Shown in pieces: positions 6,284 through 12,826 of a stretch of 13,201 nt of DNA; within the stretch, counting starts at the first letter, position 1; every line of letters begins with the position of its first letter. Position numbers and translations under genes: made by a program. Source of the DNA: an uncultured Clostridia bacterium (lineage in GTDB: Bacteria > Bacillota > Clostridia > Oscillospirales > Oscillospiraceae); the NCBI GenBank assembly GCA_947177005.1, contig CAMWSZ010000036.1, forward strand, positions 1 to 13,201, in the 5' to 3' direction. The notes beneath the pieces were generated by a model. The model had not been told where the DNA came from. It did not search any database and worked only from the letters and a program-made list of their open reading frames with translations.

Positions 6284-6958
6284 GTAATAGATGGAGATGA
6301 CCGTCTGCTCGTTTTCCCGCAGGGAAACGATAGCATTGGTGAGGGTATCCAGCAGCTCCTGACGCAGCAGGGTGTCCTCCGGACGCCCCACGGTGTCGTT
6401 GTCCGCCACATCCGTACCGCCGCTGTCCCGGTCCTCGAAGATACTGTCCAAAGACAGAACATTGCACAGGGACGTACTGGCCAAATCCTCCTGATACTGT
6501 CCCGCGGTAATGCCCAGCCGGGCGGCGATTTCCTCATCGGAGGGGTAGCGGCCCAGCTCGGCGAACAGGTCCACGCTGGCCTGATCGATCTCCCGGGCCT
6601 TCCGGCGCACGCTTCTGGGGACCCAATCCTGCCTTCGCGCCAGGTCAATCACCGCGCCGCGGATGCGTTTTGAGACATAGGTCTCAAATTTGATGCCCTT
6701 ATCGGGATCAAACTTATCCACCGCACCCACCAGAGCCAGCACGCCTTCATTGACGATATCGTCCACCTGAGCAAAGCTGCTGTACACCCCTCTGACCTGC
6801 AGAGCGATGCTTTTTACCAGTCCCACATAGCGCAGGGCCAGGGGCCAGCGCAGGGACTCGTCGCCTGTCGCCTTATAGAGCAGGAGGAGGTCCTCCTTGC
6901 TCATGGCGTCGATTTCATCCTGTGTATAGCGCCGCTCTTCGGCGTGGGTCTGACTCAT
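6281..6958 (-). CDS. fliA: Sigma-28 family RNA polymerase sigma factor (FliA/SigD), truncated by TAG in region 4
   Basis: The 225-residue product contains sigma region 2 (about 38-112: LALRYVGLVKSIALQV, DDIVNEGVLALVGAVDKFDP, KGIKFETYVSKRIRGAVID), region 3 (about 115-165, with GRYPSDEEIAARLGI) and the start of region 4 (about 195-225). It then ends at TAG in the segment VISIYY, just before the DNA-binding helix-turn-helix. The family controls late flagellar and chemotaxis genes, is often held by the anti-sigma FlgM, and is about 240-270 residues long. The truncated form could bind core polymerase through region 2 but should lack -35 recognition. The start ATG overlaps the flhA stop (ATGA, 6955-6958), and the SD-like AAAGG lies inside flhA. 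In Bacillus, flhF, flhG and che genes come between; here it follows flhA directly. WhiG-type sigma is an alternative name. Confidence 0.88.
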   Translation of the reverse strand: MSQTHAEERRYTQDEIDAMSKEDLLLLYKATGDESLRWPLALRYVGLVKSIALQVRGVYSSFAQVDDIVNEGVLALVGAVDKFDPDKGIKFETYVSKRIRGAVIDLARRQDWVPRSVRRKAREIDQASVDLFAELGRYPSDEEIAARLGITAGQYQEDLASTSLCNVLSLDSIFEDRDSGGTDVADNDTVGRPEDTLLRQELLDTLTNAIVSLRENEQTVISIYY

Positions 6959-9075
6959 ACTGCCGCCGCCTTTCTCGCCGGCCGTATCGGGCCGTCGTTG
7001 GAGAGGGTGATGTTCCCCAGCGACTGGATCTGAACGTCGCTGGTAATCTCGTTAAAGGCCAGGACATAGAGATTGGGATAAAACTGCTGGAGCATTCTGC
7101 TGAGGTAAATGCGGATCACCTGGCTGGTCAGCACGATAGGCGTCTGGCTGAGGTCGTTGAACTTCTTGATGAGCTCGGCCAGCTGGGTAACGATCTGCTG
7201 CATGAGGTCGGGACCCATTGCCAGATAGATGCCCTGTTCGTTTTTGGTAAGGGAGGAGATGACCCGTTTTTCCACCTCTGCGTCCAGCGTGACCACGCGC
7301 AGCTGTCCGTGTTCGCAGAAGCGGCGGGTAATGGTGCGGCTGAGGGCGGCGCGGATATTCTCCGTCACCATATCGAGGTCCTTGGTGGCGCCCAGAGCGT
7401 CCACGGCGGCCTCCAGAATGGTGGCCAGATCGCGGATAGGCACGCCCTCCTTCAGGAGGTTTTTGAGGATACGCTCCAGGTTGGCATAGGAGAGCATATT
7501 GGGAATGGCCTCCTCCACCACCTCCGGAGAGGTGCGTTTGAGGTTCTCCACCAGCTGGATGACCTCCGACCGGCCCAGCAGCTCGTAGGCGTGGCTGCGG
7601 ACCACCTCGCTCAGGTGGGTCTGCATCACGGACAGGGGGTCGATGACGGTATAGCCATAGATCTCGGCCATTTCCTTGTTCTCCGGCAGAATCCACCGGG
7701 AGGGGATGCCGTAGGCCGGCTCGACGGTTTCGATGCCGTCGATCTCGCCGCCGGGGGAAGCGGGTTCCAGGGCCAGATAGTAGTCCACCAGGATCTCGCC
7801 CCGCGCCACCTCCTCGCCCTTGATCTTCACCACATACTGGTTGGTGCCCAATGCGGAGGAGTCGTGGAAGCGAATGGAGGGGATGACGAAGCCCATTTCC
7901 TGCGCGTACTGGCGGCGGAAAATCACGATACGGCTGATGAGCTTGCCGCCGCTGTTCTCATCGACCATAGGAATCAGGCTGTAGCCGAACTCCATTTCAA
8001 TAGGGTCCACGGCCAGCAGTCCGTAGACATTATTGATATCCTTGTAGTAATCGCTGGGGCTGGTCTGGGCGGCGGCCATAGCGGCCTCCTCCGGGGCAGG
8101 CTGAGCGGCCGCGGCAGCAGCGGCGGCGGCCTCCAGCTCCTGACGTTCCAGGCGGCTGCTCATCCACCAGCCAGCGGCAACCAGTCCGATGCCGACCACC
8201 AGCAGCGCCAAATGGGGCGTACCGGGGATCAGGCCCAGCAGGGCAATCACAAGCCCTGCGGTAAGGATCGCTTTCGGCTGGTTGGAGAACTGCGTGACCA
8301 CGTCGTCATTCAGGCTGCCGTCGGAGACGGAGCGGGTGACGATCATGGCGGTAGCGGTGGAGATCATCAGGGACGGGATCTGGGAGACCAGGCCGTCACC
8401 GATAGTAGCAATGGAGTAGACCTCCAGCACGTTCTGCACGCCGTTTAAGGAGCCCAGGATCAAACCGCCGATAAAGTTAATGGCGGTGATGATGATGCTC
8501 ATGGTGGCGTCGCCCTTGACGAACTTGGTGGCGCCGTCCATAGCGCCGTAGAAATCGGCCTCGCTCTGGATCTTGGCACGGCGCAGCTTAGCGCCCTGCT
8601 CATCGATCAGGCCGGAGCTGAGGTCGGCGTCGATAGCCATCTGTTTACCGGGCATAGCGTCCAGCGTGAAGCGCGCGGCCACCTCGGACACACGTTCCGC
8701 GCCCTTGGTCACGACAATCATCTGCACCAGCACGATAATCAGGAATATGATGACGCCCAGGACGATATTCCCCTGGGTGATCATCTGTCCAAAGGACAAA
8801 ATCACGTTTCCGGCGTTGCCGTTGTTGCCGAGGATCTGACGTGTGGTTGAGACGTTCAGGCCCAGCCGGAAGAGCGTCGTAATCAGCAAAAGGGAAGGGA
8901 AGATGGAAAAATCCAGTGCATCCGCAATGGTCATGGTGATGACCAGAATCAGCATAGAGAGGGAGATATTGACGACCAGCAGGACATCCAGCAGGGCCGT
9001 CGGCAAGGGGACGATGATAAACAGGACGATCACGACCACTGCAAGCGCTATACCGTTTTGGAGAATTCGCCTCAT
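6955..9075 (-). CDS. flhA: FlhA, flagellar type III export gate protein
   Basis: This 706-residue protein is typical of FlhA, the large gate component that uses proton motive force and docks export chaperones. The membrane half (about 1-308) has several hydrophobic helices and the conserved DALDFSIFPSLLLITTLFRL segment. The FHIPEP-type cytoplasmic loop lies at about 160-188 (RRAKIQSEADFYGAMDGATK). An alanine-rich linker (about 315-340) joins the cytosolic domain (about 345-700), which shows WILPENKEMAEIYGYTVIDP and SVMQTHLSEVVRSHAYELLGR. The linker has a run of nine alanines, is likely flexible, and looks longer than usual. The ATG follows AAAGGA, 54 bases after flhB. It overlaps the sigma gene by ATGA. 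Confidence 0.97.
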   Translation of the reverse strand: MRRILQNGIALAVVVIVLFIIVPLPTALLDVLLVVNISLSMLILVITMTIADALDFSIFPSLLLITTLFRLGLNVSTTRQILGNNGNAGNVILSFGQMITQGNIVLGVIIFLIIVLVQMIVVTKGAERVSEVAARFTLDAMPGKQMAIDADLSSGLIDEQGAKLRRAKIQSEADFYGAMDGATKFVKGDATMSIIITAINFIGGLILGSLNGVQNVLEVYSIATIGDGLVSQIPSLMISTATAMIVTRSVSDGSLNDDVVTQFSNQPKAILTAGLVIALLGLIPGTPHLALLVVGIGLVAAGWWMSSRLERQELEAAAAAAAAAQPAPEEAAMAAAQTSPSDYYKDINNVYGLLAVDPIEMEFGYSLIPMVDENSGGKLISRIVIFRRQYAQEMGFVIPSIRFHDSSALGTNQYVVKIKGEEVARGEILVDYYLALEPASPGGEIDGIETVEPAYGIPSRWILPENKEMAEIYGYTVIDPLSVMQTHLSEVVRSHAYELLGRSEVIQLVENLKRTSPEVVEEAIPNMLSYANLERILKNLLKEGVPIRDLATILEAAVDALGATKDLDMVTENIRAALSRTITRRFCEHGQLRVVTLDAEVEKRVISSLTKNEQGIYLAMGPDLMQQIVTQLAELIKKFNDLSQTPIVLTSQVIRIYLSRMLQQFYPNLYVLAFNEITSDVQIQSLGNITLSNDGPIRPARKAAAV

Positions 9076-9110
9076 GGCTTCTGTCCTTTCCTACAAGATG
9101 GAGCAAAATA

Positions 9111-9123
9111 CCCGGCAGCCGGG
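9111..9123 (-). repeat. Small hairpin between flhB and flhA
   Basis: CCCGG-CAG-CCGGG is a perfect 5-base-pair stem with a 3-base loop, just after the flhB stop and flanked by short A/T runs (TTTTG on both sides). It is too small and its T-tract too broken for a strong terminator. It might trim or protect the message between the two cistrons. Confidence 0.4.
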
Positions 9124-9129
9124 CAAAAT

Positions 9130-10206
9130 TTACTGGGGTGGGGGCTGCTGGTCCAGCTTCAGGACGTAGACCAGGATTTCAGCCACGGGACCGTAAAAAT
9201 CCGGTGTAATTTCTCTGTCCAAATCAATGGACGCATAGAGGGAGCGGGCCAGCGGCACGTTTTCGATAACGGCCACATCGTGCTCCTCCGCCGTTTTGAC
9301 GATGCGCAGGGCCAGTTCGTCCACGCCCTTCGCCACCATTACAGGGGCGCTGTCTTTTTCGGGCTTGTAGCGCAGGGCCACCGCCACGTGGGTCGGGTTA
9401 CGGATTACCACGTCCGCGCCCGGGACCTGCTGCATCATACGCTGCTGCGCTCTTTCGCGCTGGATCTGCTTGATCTTTCCCTTCACCTGGGGATCGCCCT
9501 CGGTCTGCTTATACTCCTCCTTGATCTCCTGTTTGGACATCCGGAGCTTTCGCTCATAGTCCCACCACTGGTAGAGGTAGTCGAAGAAGGCCACGACGAT
9601 GAAGGCGATGACCACCCGCAGCACCAGATTAAAGATATCATCAAAGAGGATACTGACCGCCTGGCTCACGTCCATATCCAGAAATCTGGTAAGGGTGGCC
9701 GACACGGATTTGAAGTAATCAAAGATCAGGTACAGCAGAATCGAGAATTTGATAAGGTTTTTGAACAGCTCCACAACGCTGCGCAGGGAAAACATACGTT
9801 TGAATCCCTCAAGGGGATTGAGCTTGCTGAGTTTAGGCTTCAAGGGTTCGGTGGTGACCAGCATCCGGGTCTGGGCGAAGGTCGCGGCAATCGCCAGAAT
9901 AAGTGTCACCAGCAGGAAGGGGCCCGCCACCACCACCACGGTAACCAGGCAGCGCACCAGCAGTTCCCTGCCGATTCCGGGCAGGAAGCCCGCCTCGCCC
10001 TCTCTGATATAGTTGAAGCAGGCAGACAGTATGGTCTCTGCCCGCCCCATGGCGATGCCGCCCATGATCCTGAGCATCACGAGGCTGCCCAGGAGGGTCG
10101 CCACGCCCACAACGTCCCTGCTCATCAGGACATTGCCTTTTTTTCGTTCGTCCCGGCGTTTTTTTGGGGTAGCTTTTTCGGTTTTCGACTCAGAATCTCC
10201 CGCCAC
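9130..10206 (-). CDS. flhB: FlhB, export gate and substrate-specificity switch
   Basis: This 358-residue protein is of normal FlhB length. It opens with the basic family motif SESKTEKATPKKRRDERKKG, has about four membrane helices (about 33-210), and a cytoplasmic domain (about 215-358). The autocleavage motif NPTH is present at 270-273 (VIRNPTHVAVALRY), so the switch from rod/hook to filament export should work. The conserved segment PLEGFKRMFSLRSVVELFKN precedes the third membrane helix. The start is GTG (10204-10206). It is chosen because GGGGGGA lies about 7 bases upstream and because the canonical N-terminal motif begins immediately after it; the next Met is at codon 28. The C-terminus is proline-rich (QQPPPQ). 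It lies 44 bases after fliR. Confidence 0.96.
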   Translation of the reverse strand: MAGDSESKTEKATPKKRRDERKKGNVLMSRDVVGVATLLGSLVMLRIMGGIAMGRAETILSACFNYIREGEAGFLPGIGRELLVRCLVTVVVVAGPFLLVTLILAIAATFAQTRMLVTTEPLKPKLSKLNPLEGFKRMFSLRSVVELFKNLIKFSILLYLIFDYFKSVSATLTRFLDMDVSQAVSILFDDIFNLVLRVVIAFIVVAFFDYLYQWWDYERKLRMSKQEIKEEYKQTEGDPQVKGKIKQIQRERAQQRMMQQVPGADVVIRNPTHVAVALRYKPEKDSAPVMVAKGVDELALRIVKTAEEHDVAVIENVPLARSLYASIDLDREITPDFYGPVAEILVYVLKLDQQPPPQ

Positions 10207-10228
10207 CGTTGGTTCCCCCCTTTATTGT

Positions 10229-10244
10229 CCGGCGCGGACGCCGG
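10229..10244 (-). repeat. Hairpin between fliR and flhB
   Basis: CCGGCG-CGGA-CGCCGG (as read on the plus strand) is a perfect 6-base-pair GC stem with a 4-base loop, between the fliR TAG and the flhB ribosome binding site. No U-tract follows. It could alter translation coupling or message stability rather than end transcription. Confidence 0.5.
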
Positions 10245-10250
10245 GAATTG

Positions 10251-11042
10251 CTATCCGGCGGCCATCATCGGCAGGATACGCTGCATGGATTGCAGCATGT
10301 TGATCTCTGCCTTCAGCAGAAACTCGCCGAAGGGATCTATCAGGAGAAACAACAGGCACAGGCCGAGAATCACCTTCAGGTTGATATTGATTGCGAACAC
10401 ATTGCGTTGCGGGATGACCTTCATCAAAATACCCATGCCCACCTGTCCCAGCAGCTCCGCGGCCAGAATCGGCATAGAGAGCTTGATGCCCAGGATTGTG
10501 CAGTCGATAAACATCTGCAAAACCGCCCAATACAGGTCCGGTCCGAAGGAGGCGCTCCCGAAGGGGATGATCTTTCCGGAGTCCAGGATAACGCGCAGCA
10601 GGGTATGGTGTCCGTTTCCGGCGAAAAAGATAAGCATCATCAAAGTGTTCAGGATATGGGAGGTCACGGTGGTGGAGCTTTGACTGCTGGGGTCATAGGT
10701 CCGGCCCATTGACATACCCATCTGGGTGTCGATAATTTCGCCGCCCAGCATCGGGATATAGAAAAAGATATTCATGACCAGCCCCAGGAAGTAGCCGATA
10801 GCCAGCTCCAGCAGCAGCATGACTGCCAGCTCCAGCAGGGTTTCGGGAACCGGGGGGCGGGGGTCTGTGTTCATCGTGTAGGCGGTGACGGCCAGCAGCA
10901 GGCACATCCCGCTTTTAAAGGTGCCGGGGATGCCGCTGCGGGCCAGCACCGGGTTAAACACCACGCAGCCGGTCATTCGGGCCAGCACTACCAGGAACAG
11001 CGTCAGTTCGGTCCACATCAGCTCTGTATTCAGCGCCCACAT
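10251..11042 (-). CDS. fliR: FliR, flagellar export gate membrane protein
   Basis: This highly hydrophobic protein of 263 residues has the usual FliR length and about six membrane helices. Characteristic segments include VVFNPVLARSGIPGTFKSG near the N-terminus, the central GGEIIDTQMGMSMGRTYDP, and QVGMGILMKVIPQRNVFAIN near the C-terminus. FliR forms the inner gate core with FliP and FliQ. The ATG sits behind a strong TTAGGAGG, which overlaps the fliQ stop codon, so the two are tightly coupled. It ends with TAG at the family's normal length, which shows that TAG is a real stop in this genome. In some clostridia FliR and FlhB are fused; here they are separate genes with a hairpin between. Confidence 0.95.
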   Translation of the reverse strand: MWALNTELMWTELTLFLVVLARMTGCVVFNPVLARSGIPGTFKSGMCLLLAVTAYTMNTDPRPPVPETLLELAVMLLLELAIGYFLGLVMNIFFYIPMLGGEIIDTQMGMSMGRTYDPSSQSSTTVTSHILNTLMMLIFFAGNGHHTLLRVILDSGKIIPFGSASFGPDLYWAVLQMFIDCTILGIKLSMPILAAELLGQVGMGILMKVIPQRNVFAININLKVILGLCLLFLLIDPFGEFLLKAEINMLQSMQRILPMMAAG

Positions 11043-11053
11043 GCTTCAGCCTC

Positions 11054-11317
11054 CTAACGTGTCCGCATGACCTGAAAGATCTCTTCCGCGTAATCCAACA
11101 GGGTTTCCATCATCCATCCCCCGGCCGCCAGCAGCACGAGCACCACCACGACGACCTTGAAAATGAACGACAGGGTCTGCTCATGGATCTGCGTAACGGC
11201 CTGAAAGATAGCCAGCAGCACGCCCACCAGCATACTCAGCAGCAGCATTGGGCCGCACACCTTCAGCACCACCCAGACGCCCTCCCGGAGCAGCTCCGAA
11301 ATCATCGCCGTATCCAT
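11054..11317 (-). CDS. fliQ: FliQ, flagellar export gate small membrane protein
   Basis: This 87-residue protein has two membrane helices (about 15-38 and 50-72) joined by the AVTQIHEQTLSF loop, which is characteristic of FliQ. It packs around the FliP/FliR core of the gate. The start at ATG 11315-11317 is preferred over GTG 11324-11326, because the GTG overlaps the ribosome binding site itself while the ATG is 8 bases after it. The shorter product also fits the family length of 86-89 residues. The gene ends in TAG within the fliR ribosome binding site, so translation of both is likely coupled. Confidence 0.94.
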   Translation of the reverse strand: MDTAMISELLREGVWVVLKVCGPMLLLSMLVGVLLAIFQAVTQIHEQTLSFIFKVVVVVLVLLAAGGWMMETLLDYAEEIFQVMRTR

Positions 11318-11325
11318 CTGCCGCA

Positions 11326-11331
11326 CCTCCT
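11326..11331 (-). promoter_or_regulatory. Ribosome binding site that fixes the fliQ start
   Basis: AGGAGG on the minus strand lies 8 bases before ATG 11315-11317 and overlaps the first base of the alternative GTG at 11324-11326. A ribosome bound here would initiate at the ATG, which removes three residues from the longest possible frame. Confidence 0.8.
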
Positions 11332-11332
11332 G

Positions 11333-11998
11333 TTATCGTATAGTCTGGATCAGCGTGGAGAACAGCAGGTGCCAGCCGTCCAGCATGACGAAGAGCAGGA
11401 TCTTAAACGGTGTGGAGATCATCGACGGCGGCAGCATGACCATACCCATACTCATCAGGGTAGAGGAAACGATGACGTCGATGAGCAGGAAGGGGATGTA
11501 CAGCAGGAACCCGATTTCGAAAGCGGCCTTCAGCTCTGTCGTCACGAAGGACGGCAGGATCACCCGCATAGGCAGGTCTGTGGCCGTACTCAGATTCTCC
11601 GGCACGGGGACTCCGGCCATATTGCAGTACAGCTCCACGCTGGGGATCTCGGTATTATTCAGCATAAACCGTTTGAACGGGACCTGCACCACCTCAAAGA
11701 ATTCCTCCTGGGTGATCTCCCCCGTGGTATACGGCTCATACGCCTCTGTCTTCACGGCGTCGAACGTGGGCGTCATGGTAAACAGCGTCAGCATCAGCGC
11801 CATTCCCACCAGCACCATATTCGGCGGCGTCTGCTGGGTGCCCATCGCGGTGCGCAGGAAGGACAGCACGATAACGTACCGGGTAAAGGACGTCATCATG
11901 ACCACCAGCGAAGGGAGAATGGTCAGCAGGCCCATGAGCAGGATGATGTCGATGGACTGCACGCTGGAGCCGTTGACGTTGATCAATGCGTCGGTCAT
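11333..11998 (-). CDS. fliP: FliP, flagellar export gate protein
   Basis: The preferred product is 221 residues, with an N-terminal hydrophobic segment, the conserved VVMMTSFTRYVIVLSFLR (about 32-49), then TQQTPPNMVLVGMALMLTLF. A periplasmic region with VQVPFKRFMLNN follows, and then C-terminal helices with VTTELKAAFEIGFLLYIPFL and PPSMISTPFKILLFVMLDGW. These are strong family motifs. FliP pentamers with FliR form the export channel. The frame is open further upstream to a GTG at 12047-12049, but the ATG at 11996-11998 has AGGAGG at 9 bases and avoids overlap with fliO. No clear cleavable signal peptide is seen; FliP from other Firmicutes also starts close to the first membrane helix. The stop is 15 bases before the fliQ ATG. 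Confidence 0.95.
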   Translation of the reverse strand: MTDALINVNGSSVQSIDIILLMGLLTILPSLVVMMTSFTRYVIVLSFLRTAMGTQQTPPNMVLVGMALMLTLFTMTPTFDAVKTEAYEPYTTGEITQEEFFEVVQVPFKRFMLNNTEIPSVELYCNMAGVPVPENLSTATDLPMRVILPSFVTTELKAAFEIGFLLYIPFLLIDVIVSSTLMSMGMVMLPPSMISTPFKILLFVMLDGWHLLFSTLIQTIR

Positions 11999-12007
11999 AG
12001 TCCCGAC

Positions 12008-12013
12008 CCTCCT
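12008..12013 (-). promoter_or_regulatory. Ribosome binding site that fixes the fliP start
   Basis: AGGAGG on the minus strand sits 9 bases before ATG 11996-11998, immediately after the fliO stop. It makes the upstream GTG (12047-12049), which lies inside fliO, an unlikely start. Confidence 0.8.
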
Positions 12014-12014
12014 C

Positions 12015-12377
12015 TTATTTTTTGGTGCGGAAACTGCGCAGGATTGCACGGAAATCCGCTTTTTCGCCCTGTGGCGGGCCGCCCGAGGAGGGGTTTTTCC
12101 ATAGTCCGCCCTCCTCCTCTGTCAGTTCGGCCAACAGGGAGAATCCGGAGGGAGAACTGCCAAGTAAAAAGTACCGGCCGGCTGCCTGGACCACTATGAG
12201 GGCCTGGTCCCTGCTGACAGGGACCCGTTCCAGCACGCGCACATGGCCGCCGCCGGACGCACCGGTCCTGCCGCCCAGCCCCGTTCCCGCCCAGCGGGTG
12301 ACGAGATAGCTGCCCAGCAGGACCAGCGCCAGCGCCAGCAGGATGCCCAGAAAGGAGAGCAGATCCCGCCACCACAT
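12015..12377 (-). CDS. fliO: FliO/FliZ-type flagellar biosynthesis protein
   Basis: This 120-residue protein has one membrane helix near the N-terminus (about 7-27: LLSFLGILLALALVLLGSYL). A small cytoplasmic domain follows with VRVLERVPVSRDQALIVVQA and GRYFLLGSS, the FliO signature. FliO is a chaperone-like factor for assembly of the FliP ring. The C-terminal part is glycine/proline-rich and then basic. Sequence conservation in this family is low, but the fold pattern and the position between cheY and fliP make the call firm. The ATG comes one base after the cheY stop (TGA-T-ATG), and no strong ribosome binding site is visible, so translation probably depends on coupling to cheY. Bacillus calls the equivalent gene fliZ. 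Confidence 0.88.
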   Translation of the reverse strand: MWWRDLLSFLGILLALALVLLGSYLVTRWAGTGLGGRTGASGGGHVRVLERVPVSRDQALIVVQAAGRYFLLGSSPSGFSLLAELTEEEGGLWKNPSSGGPPQGEKADFRAILRSFRTKK

Positions 12378-12378
12378 A

Positions 12379-12744
12379 TCAGGGCTCGCCCACGATGGAG
12401 GTAACGGTTTTCAGCACGCGCTCACCCTTGAAGGGCTTGACGATGAAGTCCTTGGCGCCGGAGCGGATAGCGTCGATGACCATAGTCTCCTGACCCATGG
12501 CGGAGCACATCACCACATTAGCGCTGCCGTCTGCGGCGCGGATGGCCTTCAGGGCCTCCAGACCGTCCATATTGGGCATCGTGATATCCATCAGCACCAG
12601 ATCGGGCTTGATGGAATTGTACTTATCCACGGCATCCGCGCCGTCCACTGCCTCATACAGATCAGAATAGCCGGCTTTGGTCAAAGTATCCTTGATAACC
12701 TTGCGCATAAACGCCGCGTCGTCCACTAAAAGAATCTTAGCCAT
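12379..12744 (-). CDS. cheY: CheY, chemotaxis response regulator
   Basis: This is a single receiver domain of 121 residues, with acidic pocket Asp8/Asp9 in ILLVDDAAFMR, phospho-acceptor Asp53 in LVLMDITMPNMDG, Ser81 in VVMCSAMG, and Lys103 in FIVKPFKGERV. All catalytic receiver residues are present. CheY-P binds the flagellar switch (FliM/FliY) and is the substrate of CheC and FliY phosphatases; cheC and fliY/N lie in this same operon. It sits between fliY/N and fliO, the position it has in the Bacillus fla/che operon, which supports the CheY call over a generic regulator. The ATG follows AAAGGTGA. The 82-base AT-rich gap before it holds no convincing promoter. Confidence 0.95.
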   Translation of the reverse strand: MAKILLVDDAAFMRKVIKDTLTKAGYSDLYEAVDGADAVDKYNSIKPDLVLMDITMPNMDGLEALKAIRAADGSANVVMCSAMGQETMVIDAIRSGAKDFIVKPFKGERVLKTVTSIVGEP

Positions 12745-12826
12745 GTCTCATTCACCTTTCTCTTCATTGATAAAGATTGGAGTTTTCGCTGAATTAATTT
12801 ATGATAACGAACGGTCCTATCCCGCG

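Noticed and set aside
6922..8448. Long plus-strand open frame opposite flhA
   Set aside because: The translation is rich in His, Gly and Gln, typical of the antisense of a GC-rich gene, with no recognised domain. The minus strand encodes clear FlhA.
9058..10683. Long plus-strand open frame opposite flhB and fliR
   Set aside because: It has antisense-type composition and no motifs, and it crosses the boundary of two well-identified genes.
11999..12049. Longer fliP product from GTG 12047-12049
   Set aside because: The extra 17 codons lie inside fliO, resemble nothing in FliP, and lack a ribosome binding site; ATG 11996-11998 has AGGAGG at 9 bases.
12745..12826. Promoter in the AT-rich gap between fliY/N and cheY
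   Set aside because: No hexamer pair with acceptable spacing and no sigma-28-type GCCGATAA element was found; it is most simply a cistron gap.
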